Shown one piece after another: positions 25,067 to 35,209 of a DNA stretch of 64,000 nt. The translations under genes and the position numbers were made by a program. The DNA is from Pezizomycotina sp. ARF18 (Eukaryota; Ascomycota). The DNA lies in the NCBI GenBank assembly GCA_002224055.1, contig AZLU01000095.1, positions 57,241 through 121,240 on the forward strand. The letters are read 5' to 3'. The notes beneath the pieces were generated by a model. It saw only the letters and a program-made list of their open reading frames with translations, had not been told where the DNA came from and searched no databases. The first letter of the stretch is position 1; each line of letters starts with the position of its first letter.

Positions 25067-25622
25067 TGTCCTTTCTTGCTTCCTTTTTGCCCCTTTTGCT
25101 TTTTTTTTTTTTTTTTTTTTGGGGGGGAGGAGAGTGGAACTAGAAGGGGAAGTCGCTGCTCAGTGAAAAAGGACGCGGCGCATTGGTGATTCCGGTTGGC
25201 GATTGGAAGTAGTCTTGGAAGAATTTGTTTAGGCGGATTCGTGCCTAGGATTTGTTGGGATGAGGCTTTTTTTTTTTTTCTTTTTGATTTTGGAAGATGC
25301 CGAGCACGGAAGGAATTGAAAATTGGAAAATCCGAAAATCTCGGAGAGGAGAGAGCAACAGCGAAGAAGAAAAAAAAAAAAAGCTGCAACTGAGGTCATT
25401 GCTCGCAGTTTTATTTTTTTACGTTTTAACAGCTCTTTTTGTCGACGAAAACGAATTCTTCTAAATTTTCTCTCAACACCGAAAGAAAGCGATAGAACTA
25501 TCACCGATTAGACTACTTAGACGACTTATTTCATTAGCTACGAATAGTATAGACTCTCTTTTGCAGATCGAATCCTCTGCTAGAGCTCAAGAGCTTGATT
25601 GCTATCGAATTGCTTGCTTATC
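25067..25622. promoter_or_regulatory. Divergent promoter region, coiled-coil gene / iPGM
   Basis: 556 bp between two divergent start codons. It contains T runs at 25099-25120 and 25267-25279 and an A run at 25369-25382. It probably holds both promoters and leaders. No specific factor site was identified. One minus-strand frame stays open here but is Lys/Phe-rich from the homopolymers and is not taken as coding. Confidence 0.5.
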
Positions 25623-27748
25623 ATGGCTCCCGATCAGAAAGTAGTGCTCATGAGCGCCCACTAGGGCCCACCAAAGAAATGGACGGGCATTCTTTTTCTT
25701 GACAGCCACGAAGCATTTCTCCATCGAAATACTATTGCTTCGCAGATCGAGCTTCAGTATTCATTTTTATGTCGGCTAGAATTGAATGCTGACTTTGAAA
25801 TCTAAAATTTAGTCGTCATTGACGGATGGGAATCGCATCGTCTCCGAACCAGAAAGGCGATGCTATCGCGAAAGCGAAAACACCGGTTATGGATGGCTTC
25901 CGCGAAAATGCCTCCGGATATACAGAGCTCAATGCCAGCTCGACAGCTGTCGGTCTACCGAAGGGTCTTATGGGTAACAGCGAAGTGGGGCATTTGAATA
26001 TTGGTGCCGGAAGGGTGGTTTGGCAGGTAAGCTTTCTGCTTGGATGAAAGCAATATATTAACGAATATTTCCGTATTACAACCAGCTAACCACCTTTTGG
26101 CTGCTCGTAGGACGTCGTAAGGATCGACGACGACATTGAAAAGGGAAAATTCCCACAGACGGGAAATATCAAAGCTTCGTTTGAGCACGCAAAGAAAGGG
26201 AACGGACGCCTCCATTTGCTCGGCCTCGTCTCTGACGGTGGTGTGCACTCGAAGCAGACGCATCTCAACGCCCTACTTGAAGCTGCCAAGCAGTACGAAG
26301 TTCCCGAGGTCTACATACACATGTTTGGTGACGGCCGCGATACCGACCCAAGTCTGGCGCCGGATACTTGCAGGAGCTGCTTGACAAGATGAGCGAGCTG
26401 AAGGTCGGTAAGATCGGAACCGTCGTCGAAGGTATTACGCCATGGATCGAGATAAGCGGTGGGAGCGCCTAAATGTTGCGCTGGATGCTTTAGTGAACGG
26501 AAAAGGAGAAGAGTCCTCCGATCCGGTTAAGACCATTAAGGAGCGGTACGGAAAGGCGAGACGGATGAATTCTTGAAGCCCATCATTGTGAACGGGAAGG
26601 ACGCCAGGATCAACGGTGAGAGAGATCATAGCGAATTGTGTGGATAGGAAAAATTTTATATCCCCAGAACGTGCCTTGATTAACGTTTCCTTGTTTAGAT
26701 GGCGATACCCTCTTTTCTTCAACTACCGCTCCGACCGTGTCGCGAAATTACGCAGCTACTCGGAGTCGACAATTCTCCGCTACCCGACTTCAACTACCCG
26801 AAGGACATCCACATCACGACCATGACGAGATATAAGACAGATTACCCATTCCCTATTGCTTTCCCTCCCGTTCCTATGGGCGATGTTCTCGCCGAGTGGC
26901 TCAGCAAGAAGGGCCTGAAACAATGCCACGTCGCAGAGACGGAGAAATACGCACACGTCACGTTCTTCTTGTATGACTATCTCCAACTTTCCATGCAAAG
27001 TGCTTGTTCTTTTACTGGCATATACCTCTAACCATTCCTTTTTCTTTTTCTTTTTTTTTTTTTTTTTTTTTTTAGCAACGGTGGTGTCGAAAAGCAATTC
27101 GATGGAGAGGACAGGGAGCTGATAGCTTCTCCGAAGGTGCTACCTACGACCTGCTCCCGAAGATGTCATGCCATGAGGTTGCAGACAGGCTCTGCGAACG
27201 TATTGCTGAAGGGAAATACGACTTTTTGATGAACAACTTTGCTCCTCCAGTATGATATCCCTCAAATCAAGGCCAGTTGCTTGCGGTTTCTTTATAGAGA
27301 CTAACTGTACCGTCACTTATTAGGATATGGTTGGTCACACCGGCGTGTTTGACGCTGCCGTCGAGGCCGTGGGTCATACCGATGAGGCCATTGGCAAGGT
27401 CTACGAAGCCTGCAAGAAGAATGGCTACGTTCTTTTCGTCACTGCGGACCACGGTATGTGAAATATGTCCTGCTCTTCCCCTAAAGGATTGTTACAATAA
27501 CCAGCGAGGACGCCCATACTAACATACATTTTTCAATAGGAACGCCGAGGAGATGTTAACTGAGGATGGCACTCCTAAGACCGCCCACACGACGAACAAG
27601 GTGCCTTTCGTAATGGCGAACGCTCCCGAGGTTACTCTCTGAAGAAGGATGCTGGCGTCCTCGGAGATGTAGCTCCTACCGTGCTTGCAGTTATGGGATT
27701 GGATCAACCAGGAGACATGACAGGGCGAGTCTCCTCGTCAAGGCCTAA
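25623..27748 (+). CDS. gpmI: Cofactor-independent phosphoglycerate mutase (iPGM)
   Basis: Glycolytic enzyme interconverting 3- and 2-phosphoglycerate through a phosphoserine intermediate; Mn-dependent alkaline-phosphatase fold. It begins MAPDQKV, and after a first intron (to about 25810) [18 protein letters not shown]. The catalytic serine sits in [19 protein letters not shown]. Further motifs are [110 protein letters not shown] and [13 protein letters not shown], ending SLLVKA. Introns: 26027-26110, 26616-26698, about 26968-27076, 27250-27324 and 27454-27539. At least five missing-base frame breaks occur (for example near 26347, 26432 and 26560). The length of about 520 residues is normal. 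The first donor site is unclear. Confidence 0.96.
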
Positions 27749-28489
27749 AATCGCTTACTCAAGTAGTTTAAAAATCCGTTTTAAGACTATTGCTCAGCTC
27801 CATTATTTCAAATGGGCGACAGCAAGGGTTCGACTCCGGTTCATTCCGATATTTGCATTCTGTATTTTAGACAGCAAAAGCCGTAGAAGACTAGAAGAAA
27901 TGAGAGATAACAAAAGGGAAAAAGCATCTGCAATTATTGCATTCAGAGACAAATGTTCTATAAGTATAAGAGCATTGAAATGGAATTGCTTTAAAATAAA
28001 AAAAATAAAAAAAAAGAAGAATGCCTACTTTGAACAGTTGGCATTTGGCGTGTATCATCTATCTATCGATCTTGAATTTTTTTTTATTTATTCTTTTGCT
28101 TTTTCCTTCCTATAGTATTATTGCCATTCTTTTTTAGGATTAAGCAGCGGGGTGACAGAAGACGGTAGATTGGTCGTCATAGCTCAATAAAAAAGTTGTT
28201 GCTACTACTTCATACTGCGTACTTCATTAAGCCTCACCCTAAAGAAATACCTTTCCAAGACTTACACCAACCATACTCCAACTAACCATCAAAGCCATTT
28301 CCTTTTTTTTATAACCGCCCCATGCGAGGAGATTTTAAACAGAGACACGAAGGTTTTGTCTCGTCTCAGTCAAGCTATAAACCCATTCTCACGTGTTAAC
28401 TAATCTCATCAGGCGGCTGTCTTGAAAGCAGCAGAGAAGGGCTCGGAGAAGATAGCACTCCGTAGACCGGAAAGGACTTGAATCTCGCC
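27749..28489. other. Spacer between iPGM and SRO7
   Basis: The iPGM 3' UTR and the SRO7 promoter. A GGTTCGACTCC element at about 27824 resembles a tRNA B-box, but no tRNA folds around it. Nothing else was recognised. Confidence 0.6.
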
Positions 28490-31400
28490 ATGTCGTTCCT
28501 ACGCCACGGGAAAAACTCAGGATAGACGCGGATTTCTCATCCGCCATCTCCTCCGATTACCTTTTGTTGGACGATGTATGATTATTTAAGAATGAGTTGT
28601 TCCGCAATATTTTTCAAAAAATCAAAAAAGTTTTCTCTGTTCTCTGGTAACGAAAGTATAAAGCCATGAAAACATGAGGTCAGAGCGATAGCTAACACCC
28701 GGCCCGAAATCCGACAGCTCACTCGATATGGCATGAGGGGGAAAGCCTCCGCTCTCGCCTACGACCCCATACAGTCGTTGCTGGCTGTAGGGACAACAGA
28801 CGATGCTCAGCAGGCTGGGCAGGTACACATTTTCGGGCAGGGGAGGATTCAGGTCACATTTACTCTGGGCGTAAAGCAATTGTCAGGCATGTCCGCTTCA
28901 ACGACAGCAAGCTGATCGTGCTGGACTCGTCGAATGAGTTGAGCATTTATGATCTTGCGTCCAAAAAGCGGTTGGCAGCGTACACGCCACCGGAAGCGTT
29001 AGCGTATTACTTACGGACCCTTCCGTAGACTGGATTTTCCTCGGCCTACAAACAGCAGAGGTTGTAGCTTACGACGCTGACCGCTTCATGATTGCCCCTT
29101 TCCGAATACCGAACCTTTGGAGGGAGCTGAATCCGAAATCCCGGCTTCTGCCGATCGTGTCGCTGGCGTTGCACCCGCGGGATCTGGGGACGCTTTTGAT
29201 AGGTTATTCGGAAGGGCAGTTGTATTCTCAATTAAACAAAATAAAGCTTTGATTACGCTACACTTTGAGCTTCCTCCTGGCGCGCCAGGTGCAGACTCTG
29301 ATCCGTCTATGATCCAAACCTTACGTCGGCCCAGGCTTACAACGGCCCTATGGCACCCGTCGGGAACGTTCATTTTGACCGGATACGAGGATTCATGTAT
29401 GGCTTTCTGGACCCGAAGGATGGGAAGCTGCTGCAAGCCAGGACAATACAGGATTCAGACGTGCACTTGTCGGTCAGCCTTCACAGCCCTGGAAGGATAC
29501 CGGAGGAACGTTCTCGTTAGACAGCCCTTTTTCAAAATAGCATGGTGCTGTTCTGCCAATCCGGACGAGACAAGTATCCTAGTGGCCGGTGGGAATTCTG
29601 TATCGATGGCCGCAAAGGGGTTGACGCTGTTCGAACTGGGAGTCACCCCGTCAACTATAACTACCTCTTATCAACTGTTATCTGAACATTTTGCCTCCCC
29701 GAAGCGCCAGAGAGTGCTTCCGACACCACCGCTGGACGACGTTGTCGATTTTTGCCTCATAAACAGGACTTCGCCTCATTATGCAGGTTCTCACGATCCG
29801 ATGGCGATTTTGGCGCTACTTTCTAACGGAGAACTAATTACGCTTAGTTACCCGACGGTTCGCCAATTTCGCCGACTTCGGTCTTCCATATCTCACTGGC
29901 CATGATCCAACCACCGCCTACAAAGTTGCGTGTTACACCAATCAGCCGGGAAAGGTGGCTGGCATGGTTGAAAGCAAAGACAAGCCTCCCAATTCTTGAA
30001 GGGAGGAGCTGCGCTGAAGAGAGTCAACAAGAGACCTGAACGAAGGGAGCTCGTCCATACAATTCACGGAGACGGCACGATAAGGATATGGGATCTTGGA
30101 CACAATGACGAGATTGAAAACTTTGATTGTATCGAAGTAGACCTTTCGAAGGGACTAAGCCGTCTCAGCAACCTCGAGGTCTCCTCAACTTCGTTCTCAT
30201 ATGACACTGGCGAATTCGCTGTAGGAATGGCGACGGGAGAGTTGTTGATATACCGCTGGGTCGAAACAAATTTTACCACAGCTCTGGATTCGAACGTGGC
30301 GACGACGCGAAGCCGGGGGAAGTCAAGGACGTGAGCAACAGAGCCGACCCGAGGATCAAAGAGAGTCTTCTTCCGTTGAGCCTGGTGGATAATAAAGCGG
30401 GGCCTGTGAAAGCGGTAGCTGTATCGGACGTCGGATTCATTGCGGCGGGTTACGACAATGGCAGTATATGTGTGGTAGACATGAGGTCCTGCGGTGATAT
30501 ATTTCTCTACGGTGCAATCAATTTCCAGGGAATCGAAGAGGAGCAGTCTACGCAGAACGAATACGCAGCCTTTGGGAACAGAAGTACCGACCTGTCTCGA
30601 GTTCTCCGTTTTGACGTTGGAAAATGAATCTTATTCCAGTATCTGCCTGCACGTGGGCACCAGCATGGGCCATGTTGCCACCTTCAAGATATTGCCGGAC
30701 GGTGAAGGTACACGTGGAGTTCGTCGCGGCATTCAACGTTGAAGAGCCTCCAATTTACCTTGTGCCTTTAAATGCGGATAATGGTCTACGGGCGTCTGCG
30801 AGCCCGAACGCCGTAGCTGGCCTGCGGCAGGGCAGAAGGTGCACGGTGTCTTACTTGCGGTCACGAAGTCTGGTGCCAGGATTATCAAGCCACCGTCAGG
30901 GAAAGGAAGTCACAAATCATGGGACGATACTTGCGTGTCCGCTTCCATCGGCGAATTTCATGACCGGGCATTGCGCTTTTGTGCGTCATGGACAGCGGAA
31001 AAGTTAGGGTATACAGTATTCCGGCGCTGAAGGAGATTGATTCGTTAGCGTCACATCGGTGTTCGACCTTCGGAGGTAAGAAATTTTGCTCCTATGGCGT
31101 TTAATAACTATCTGATGGGGAAATGGACAGAATACACGAATCTAAAGTAACGCCGAGCGGTTGTGTTGTCTCATGGACTGGTCCGACAGAGATTGGACTT
31201 GTCAATGTGTGGGCACCGGAAAAATCATGTAAGCGAATTCTCTCTCTAAAGCACCTACCGATTTCTTGAACATTATTATACTAACGTAACCTAAAAATTA
31301 AAAAGAGCCGACAGACCAAGTGACGAACTTTACAATGATCAAATGCCAGTCCCAGCGCGACCACAATTTCGAACTTCCAGTGGATCAGCGTACTCAGCAC

Positions 31401-31810
31401 GTCTCTAGCGAGGATTCGACCTCTTAGGTAAGCAAGAAAGCACTCTAGGCTTGTTTCTTCTCTCGTAAAGCGTCGCTAATCTTGAATTACTTCTTCATTC
31501 TGTTATTCTTTAGTTGGGGCCCGACCGTCCAATGTCTAAAAGGATCCTAGAAGAACAGCGATTCGCTGCTGCCCAGGAGCGCCAGGATACTAGGCAAAAA
31601 GCTCAATCACCTGAATCCGGCTCAAGCTCTAACAGTGTCTTCGGCAATATGGCCAAAAACCTACAACAACGCACTGAAGGTCTCAGCCTGTGGAGTGATA
31701 ACATGGATAAGCTAGAGGAAAATAGCGCTAGCTTCGCAGAAGCAGCATCCAAGTTCGCAAGTCAACAGAAAAAGAAAATGCTCATTGGAGGATTAAAGAA
31801 TTTCTTCTAG
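28490..31810 (+). CDS. SRO7: Lgl/tomosyn family exocytosis regulator (Sro7-like)
   Basis: Lethal-giant-larvae/Sro7 homologue: a double beta-propeller protein that binds the plasma-membrane t-SNARE Sec9 and acts with Sec4 and Exo84 in polarised exocytosis. It starts MSFLRHGKNSG. After an intron ending near 28692 it reads EIRQLTRYGMRGKASALAYD followed by PIQSLLAVGTTD, the family signature. WD-like repeats follow: LIVLDSSNELSIYDLASKKR, VDWIFLGLQTAEVVAYDADR, LALHPRDLGTLLIGYSEG, ALWHPSGTFILTGYEDSCM and AVSDVGFIAAGYDNGSICVV. The last exon (31514-31810) carries RILEEQRFAAAQERQDTR, then an R-SNARE-like tail with LSLWSDNMDKLEENSASFAE and GGLKNFF. Introns near the 3' end lie at about 31075-31130, 31229-31304 and 31426-31513. 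The length of about 1,000 residues fits. Frame breaks are frequent. Confidence 0.9.
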
Positions 31811-33101
31811 GGTAAACTGATTATAATGCTAATACAAAATTTTATATAAAAAAAAACTTGCTTTCGTTTTCAGTCTTTTCCTCTCTATTTTTCTCACTCT
31901 CTCATGTATTTTGTGTGGAGACTTGGGCCGGATACTGGTTTTTGGTGCGGTGTTTCCCGCCACAAGTGAAAGATTTTACTCGCATTTCTCGATTGGCTTG
32001 CTTTTTTCCAACTTGCAACCATAATAAAACGGCAGCCTTCAAGATCGTGCCGCAATACTGATGATCTGGATATTCAGAACACTTTGCATGTGTCGTTACT
32101 TCCGGGAATTGATTTTATTCGCGTGGTAGGACAAACTCCTTCAGGGCGTTAGGTGCGAGAGCCGAAAGGCAAAGAATTTTTAGGGAAGAAAAATAGTACA
32201 GTGCTGATTTGTGAAGTTCTGTTTTTTATGTGCAGGTTTCCGAAGCAGCAGCGAATCGTTATATATTTCTATTGATTACTTTACAGACCTTCGGAGCATT
32301 AAAAGGACAGTGCAGGATACTCCTCCTTTCTAGGTAGGTTGACTATACCTGTATAATCTCAAACCAAGCAAATTAACCCCTTCTGATCTAGCTAGTATAT
32401 AGTCACTTGAATATGCTGAACTTACCGCTAACTAACTTCTATTGACTCCCATATAGCTCCGGTTTTTGATAAGGTCGGAGGAGCAAGTTGGAGACCCTTT
32501 TTGCCCAGCCAAAGACAAAAAAGTGAATATATTTTTTTCTTTTCTTTGCTTTCTTTTTTCTCGCTCTTTCTTCGTGGCGTGATTATTCATTGGGTGCCTT
32601 CTCTCTATATACCTATCCATATCTCCTTATTTGTGTGCTTTTTCCCCCTTCGTTCGGTGTTATTGAAAAAGATCTACTATTGGCCATTCGGCCTGGGGCG
32701 AGTGGGACCAAGCGTTACAATGCATGGCCATGGCTAGACAAGTCGGTCAGAAGGTCTAGCCTTTCCCAGGGCAGTTACTCTCTTAGTACCATCTACCCTT
32801 GTTTCCACACCCTCAAGCGAAGGAAATTTTCCTAGAGGACATTAGAACAAAGGAAAAAAAAAAAAGAAAAAAAAAAAAAAATCACAACTGACTCTCAGTT
32901 TCGTGAACCGTTTCTTGGGCCCGTTATCAGTGTCATTATAATTAAAAGTCCTCAGGGACTGAAAAATACTAAGGAAATCTGAGCGCACACCACCTATATC
33001 CTTACTTCCCGTTATAGTCTTTAAGAGGACCAAGGCTAATTCTACTTGTTCCGAGCACATGTATAGATTTGTAGCTTTATCAGATCTAGATTTTAACCAG
33101 A

Positions 33102-33118
33102 GATCACCGATCGATGCA
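33102..33118 (+). promoter_or_regulatory. GATCGA-containing element upstream of frq (candidate WCC site)
   Basis: Sequence GATCACCGATCGATGCA, about 2.1 kb upstream of the FRQ start. It contains the GATCGA core reported for the GATA-type White Collar complex and adjoining GAT repeats, similar in layout to light-response elements. GATCGA also occurs elsewhere in the window, so specificity is not established. Confidence 0.3.
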
Positions 33119-33630
33119 GATTCGTGCCAAAACGAAAAGAAAAGAAAACTGCACACGAGAATCATGTTACACCGGGTTGTATGACACAATAAAACGGGTA
33201 TTTATTTTGTCTTTCCTCGTCTTAGGATAATAATCGGACCCTAATCGTCGTTTTCGGTGCGAAGTGGCCGAGCGTGGTTTACTGGTGGTTGGCTGGTCGC
33301 CTGTTTTTTTTTTTTTCTTTTTAATTATTGTGAGTTTTTTTGCGAAGGTTTATCTCCCTGAGGTTTATCTCCCTGAATTTGGCGCGTAGTATGACGTCGA
33401 ATTGCATCACAGGCGTTGGCCAAAGCCGTTTTCCAAGGTTTCTTCTTTCCTCTACTCTGCTCTTAAAAAAATTGAAACCCGCCAAAAATAGTCCCTACTA
33501 TGCCTGCATCCTTGGGACACAGGAGCAGTATTTTTTTTTTTTTTTTTCTTTTTTTTTTGAAAGGAAGAAAGAAAGAACGAAGATTACGAGGAAGGGTAAA
33601 AAAAAATAAAGAGGTCACCATTCATCATCT

Positions 33631-33661
33631 CGATCGATTGTTATGATCGCAACTAATCGAT
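33631..33661 (+). promoter_or_regulatory. Clustered GATCGA/GATCG/ATCGAT repeats (candidate C-box/LRE)
   Basis: Within 31 bp there are GATCGA (33632-33637), GATCG (33645-33649) and ATCGAT (33656-33661), spaced about 11-12 bp apart, close to one helical turn. This lies about 1.6 kb upstream of the FRQ start. It is the densest GATCGA-type cluster I noticed in the window. A role as clock- or light-response element is inferred from the Neurospora frq promoter. Confidence 0.35.
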
Positions 33662-34502
33662 AGACTTCCTGAAATTCTAGATGTTGTATTGTGCAGCCAC
33701 TCAAGAACTACCGAAGCGTTTTTCCGTGTCGAATCAGAGACTTAGAAATCCTCAAGGATACTGTGCTGGAAAGAATATGTATAATAGTACAGCCCTTGAG
33801 CCCGTGGTTAAGGCTGAATACACCTACCTACAATTGGGGGGAAGGAAAGGGAAAAGTATAAAAGAAAAAGAAAAGCGGTAGGTCAATACTTCTTTTCCTT
33901 TTTTTCCTTGATTTTATTACAGCCCAGCAGCATCCTAAAGCTTAATGTGGCGGGCCAAAAGATGTATATTGATGATTCTACCGCTATAATCACTCTCTAT
34001 TAAAAAGTCGTTTCTCATATAATAATATAATACTTTTTTGTCTCTGCCCTTGAAGCTTTGACGTTCCTTGGCATCGGGAAAAATGTGGTTGATCTCAAAA
34101 AAGAAGCGTCCAACTCCTATACAATCACCATGATCGGAAGCAAGCGCTCGTCATCACCCAATTCCTATTCTATAGCAAATTAAATACCCCTCCCCCCAAA
34201 AAAAATACTGCAATCCACACGCTACATCGTCAGACCACCGATTATACCCTAAAAAGACAGATGGAAAGAGAAAGCGGTGGAAACATTGAGGGTGAGAGGG
34301 AAATGGAGAGATGTTGGAGGGGAGTTCCCTCATCTACTCACTCTTCCCTCCATCTCTCCCTCCTTCTCTGTCACCCTTTTTTTTTCTCTCCCTAACATTT
34401 AAGTACCTCCATCGCGATCGAGGAGAAATAACGCCTTTCCCCTTTTCAGACAAAAGTCAACATCAGACGGTTAACATTTCCGGGTCAGAGCGAACTTCAA
34501 AG

Positions 34503-34704
34503 GTAAGTTATCCTCAACTTTTTTTTTTGCTCGATGAGAAGGGGGAAGAAGCGGGTATAGGTATCGTGAGTAGGTAAAAAGAAAAGAAAAAGAAAAAGAA
34601 AAAGAAGGTTCAACAGAGTAATTTTCCATGGGGAGAGCAAAAATTGCTGGGAGGCAAAACCGATTCTCGATCCCCATGCCTATTTCTTTTCTTTTTCCTT
34701 ACAG
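34503..34704 (+). other. Intron in the frq 5' leader
   Basis: The donor AAAG/GTAAGT at 34501-34508 and the polypyrimidine acceptor TTTTCCTTACAG ending at 34704 define a 202-bp intron. It is upstream of the FRQ frame and flanked by non-coding sequence, so it would be a 5' UTR intron. Confidence 0.6.
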
Positions 34705-35073
34705 ATTATCCTCTGGGACCTGGAGATCGGAGGCTCTCATTCGCCAGAATCCAACAGCTTCCCGCAAAAACTAGAAAAGGGAAAAAGGTTCACCCTTATA
34801 TACATATACTAACGCTTCTCCAAGAAAAAAAAAAAAAAAAAAAAAAAAAGGTTCCCACAGGAAGACAACGCAGATACACGCAGACGAAGCTCCAGAAAAC
34901 CCTCAAAATTTTCGCATCACATGCTCAATTCGTGAAGGAACCCTCCTTTCTGGCTCGGAAAGCAATTTAACGCTGGGCCCCGGTTTGTCGAAAACTATTG
35001 CGATAAGGCCGTTGCAGCATCACACCCTTACACATACATATCCGCCTTCCAAACCTTTTTTGGTAATTATAAG

Positions 35074-35179
35074 GTAGGTGAGGAGGACGATACTTATACT
35101 TCTAAATTTATAAAACCCGATAACATAAAGAAAAGAAAGAAAAAAAAAGGGGAAGGATATTGGACGATTGTATATATAG
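35074..35179 (+). other. Intron immediately upstream of the FRQ frame
   Basis: Donor AAG/GTAGGT at 35071-35079 and acceptor ATATATAG at 35179 give a 106-bp intron that ends about 30 bp before the chosen ATG. In Neurospora a thermosensitive intron at the equivalent place governs the choice between long and short FRQ. No ATG lies inside this intron, so that exact mechanism is not supported here. Confidence 0.5.
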
Positions 35180-35209
35180 GATTCTTCCCCCCAAACCGCC
35201 TCGTCCTCT

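Larger units (their letters stand above)
31811..35209 (+). promoter_or_regulatory. Promoter and long 5' leader region of frq
   Basis: 3.4 kb without a recognisable protein separate the SRO7 stop from the FRQ reading frame. The last part shows transcript-like structure: a canonical donor/acceptor pair at 34503-34704 and another at 35074-35179, with several short upstream ORFs and CT-rich blocks (about 34330-34395). GATCGA hexamers occur at 33109-33114, 33632-33637 and 34416-34421. In Neurospora the frq transcript has a leader of over 1 kb with introns and uORFs, and White Collar complex binding sites (GATCGA-like) upstream and in the leader. Assigning those roles here is inference from position and motif only. 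Confidence 0.6.

Noticed and set aside
24817-25389. 190-residue minus-strand ORF upstream of iPGM
   Set aside because: It begins in a poly-Phe homopolymer and is Lys/Pro/Arg-rich; the overlapping frame at 24718-25066 is the better coding candidate.
27820-27845. GGTTCGACTCC resembling a tRNA B-box
   Set aside because: The flanking sequence does not form a T-stem and there is no A-box or acceptor stem upstream.
33254-33310. GTGGCCGAGCGTGG resembling a Ser/Leu tRNA A-box before a T tract
   Set aside because: Only about 45 nt precede the T run, with no anticodon arm, variable arm or T-arm.
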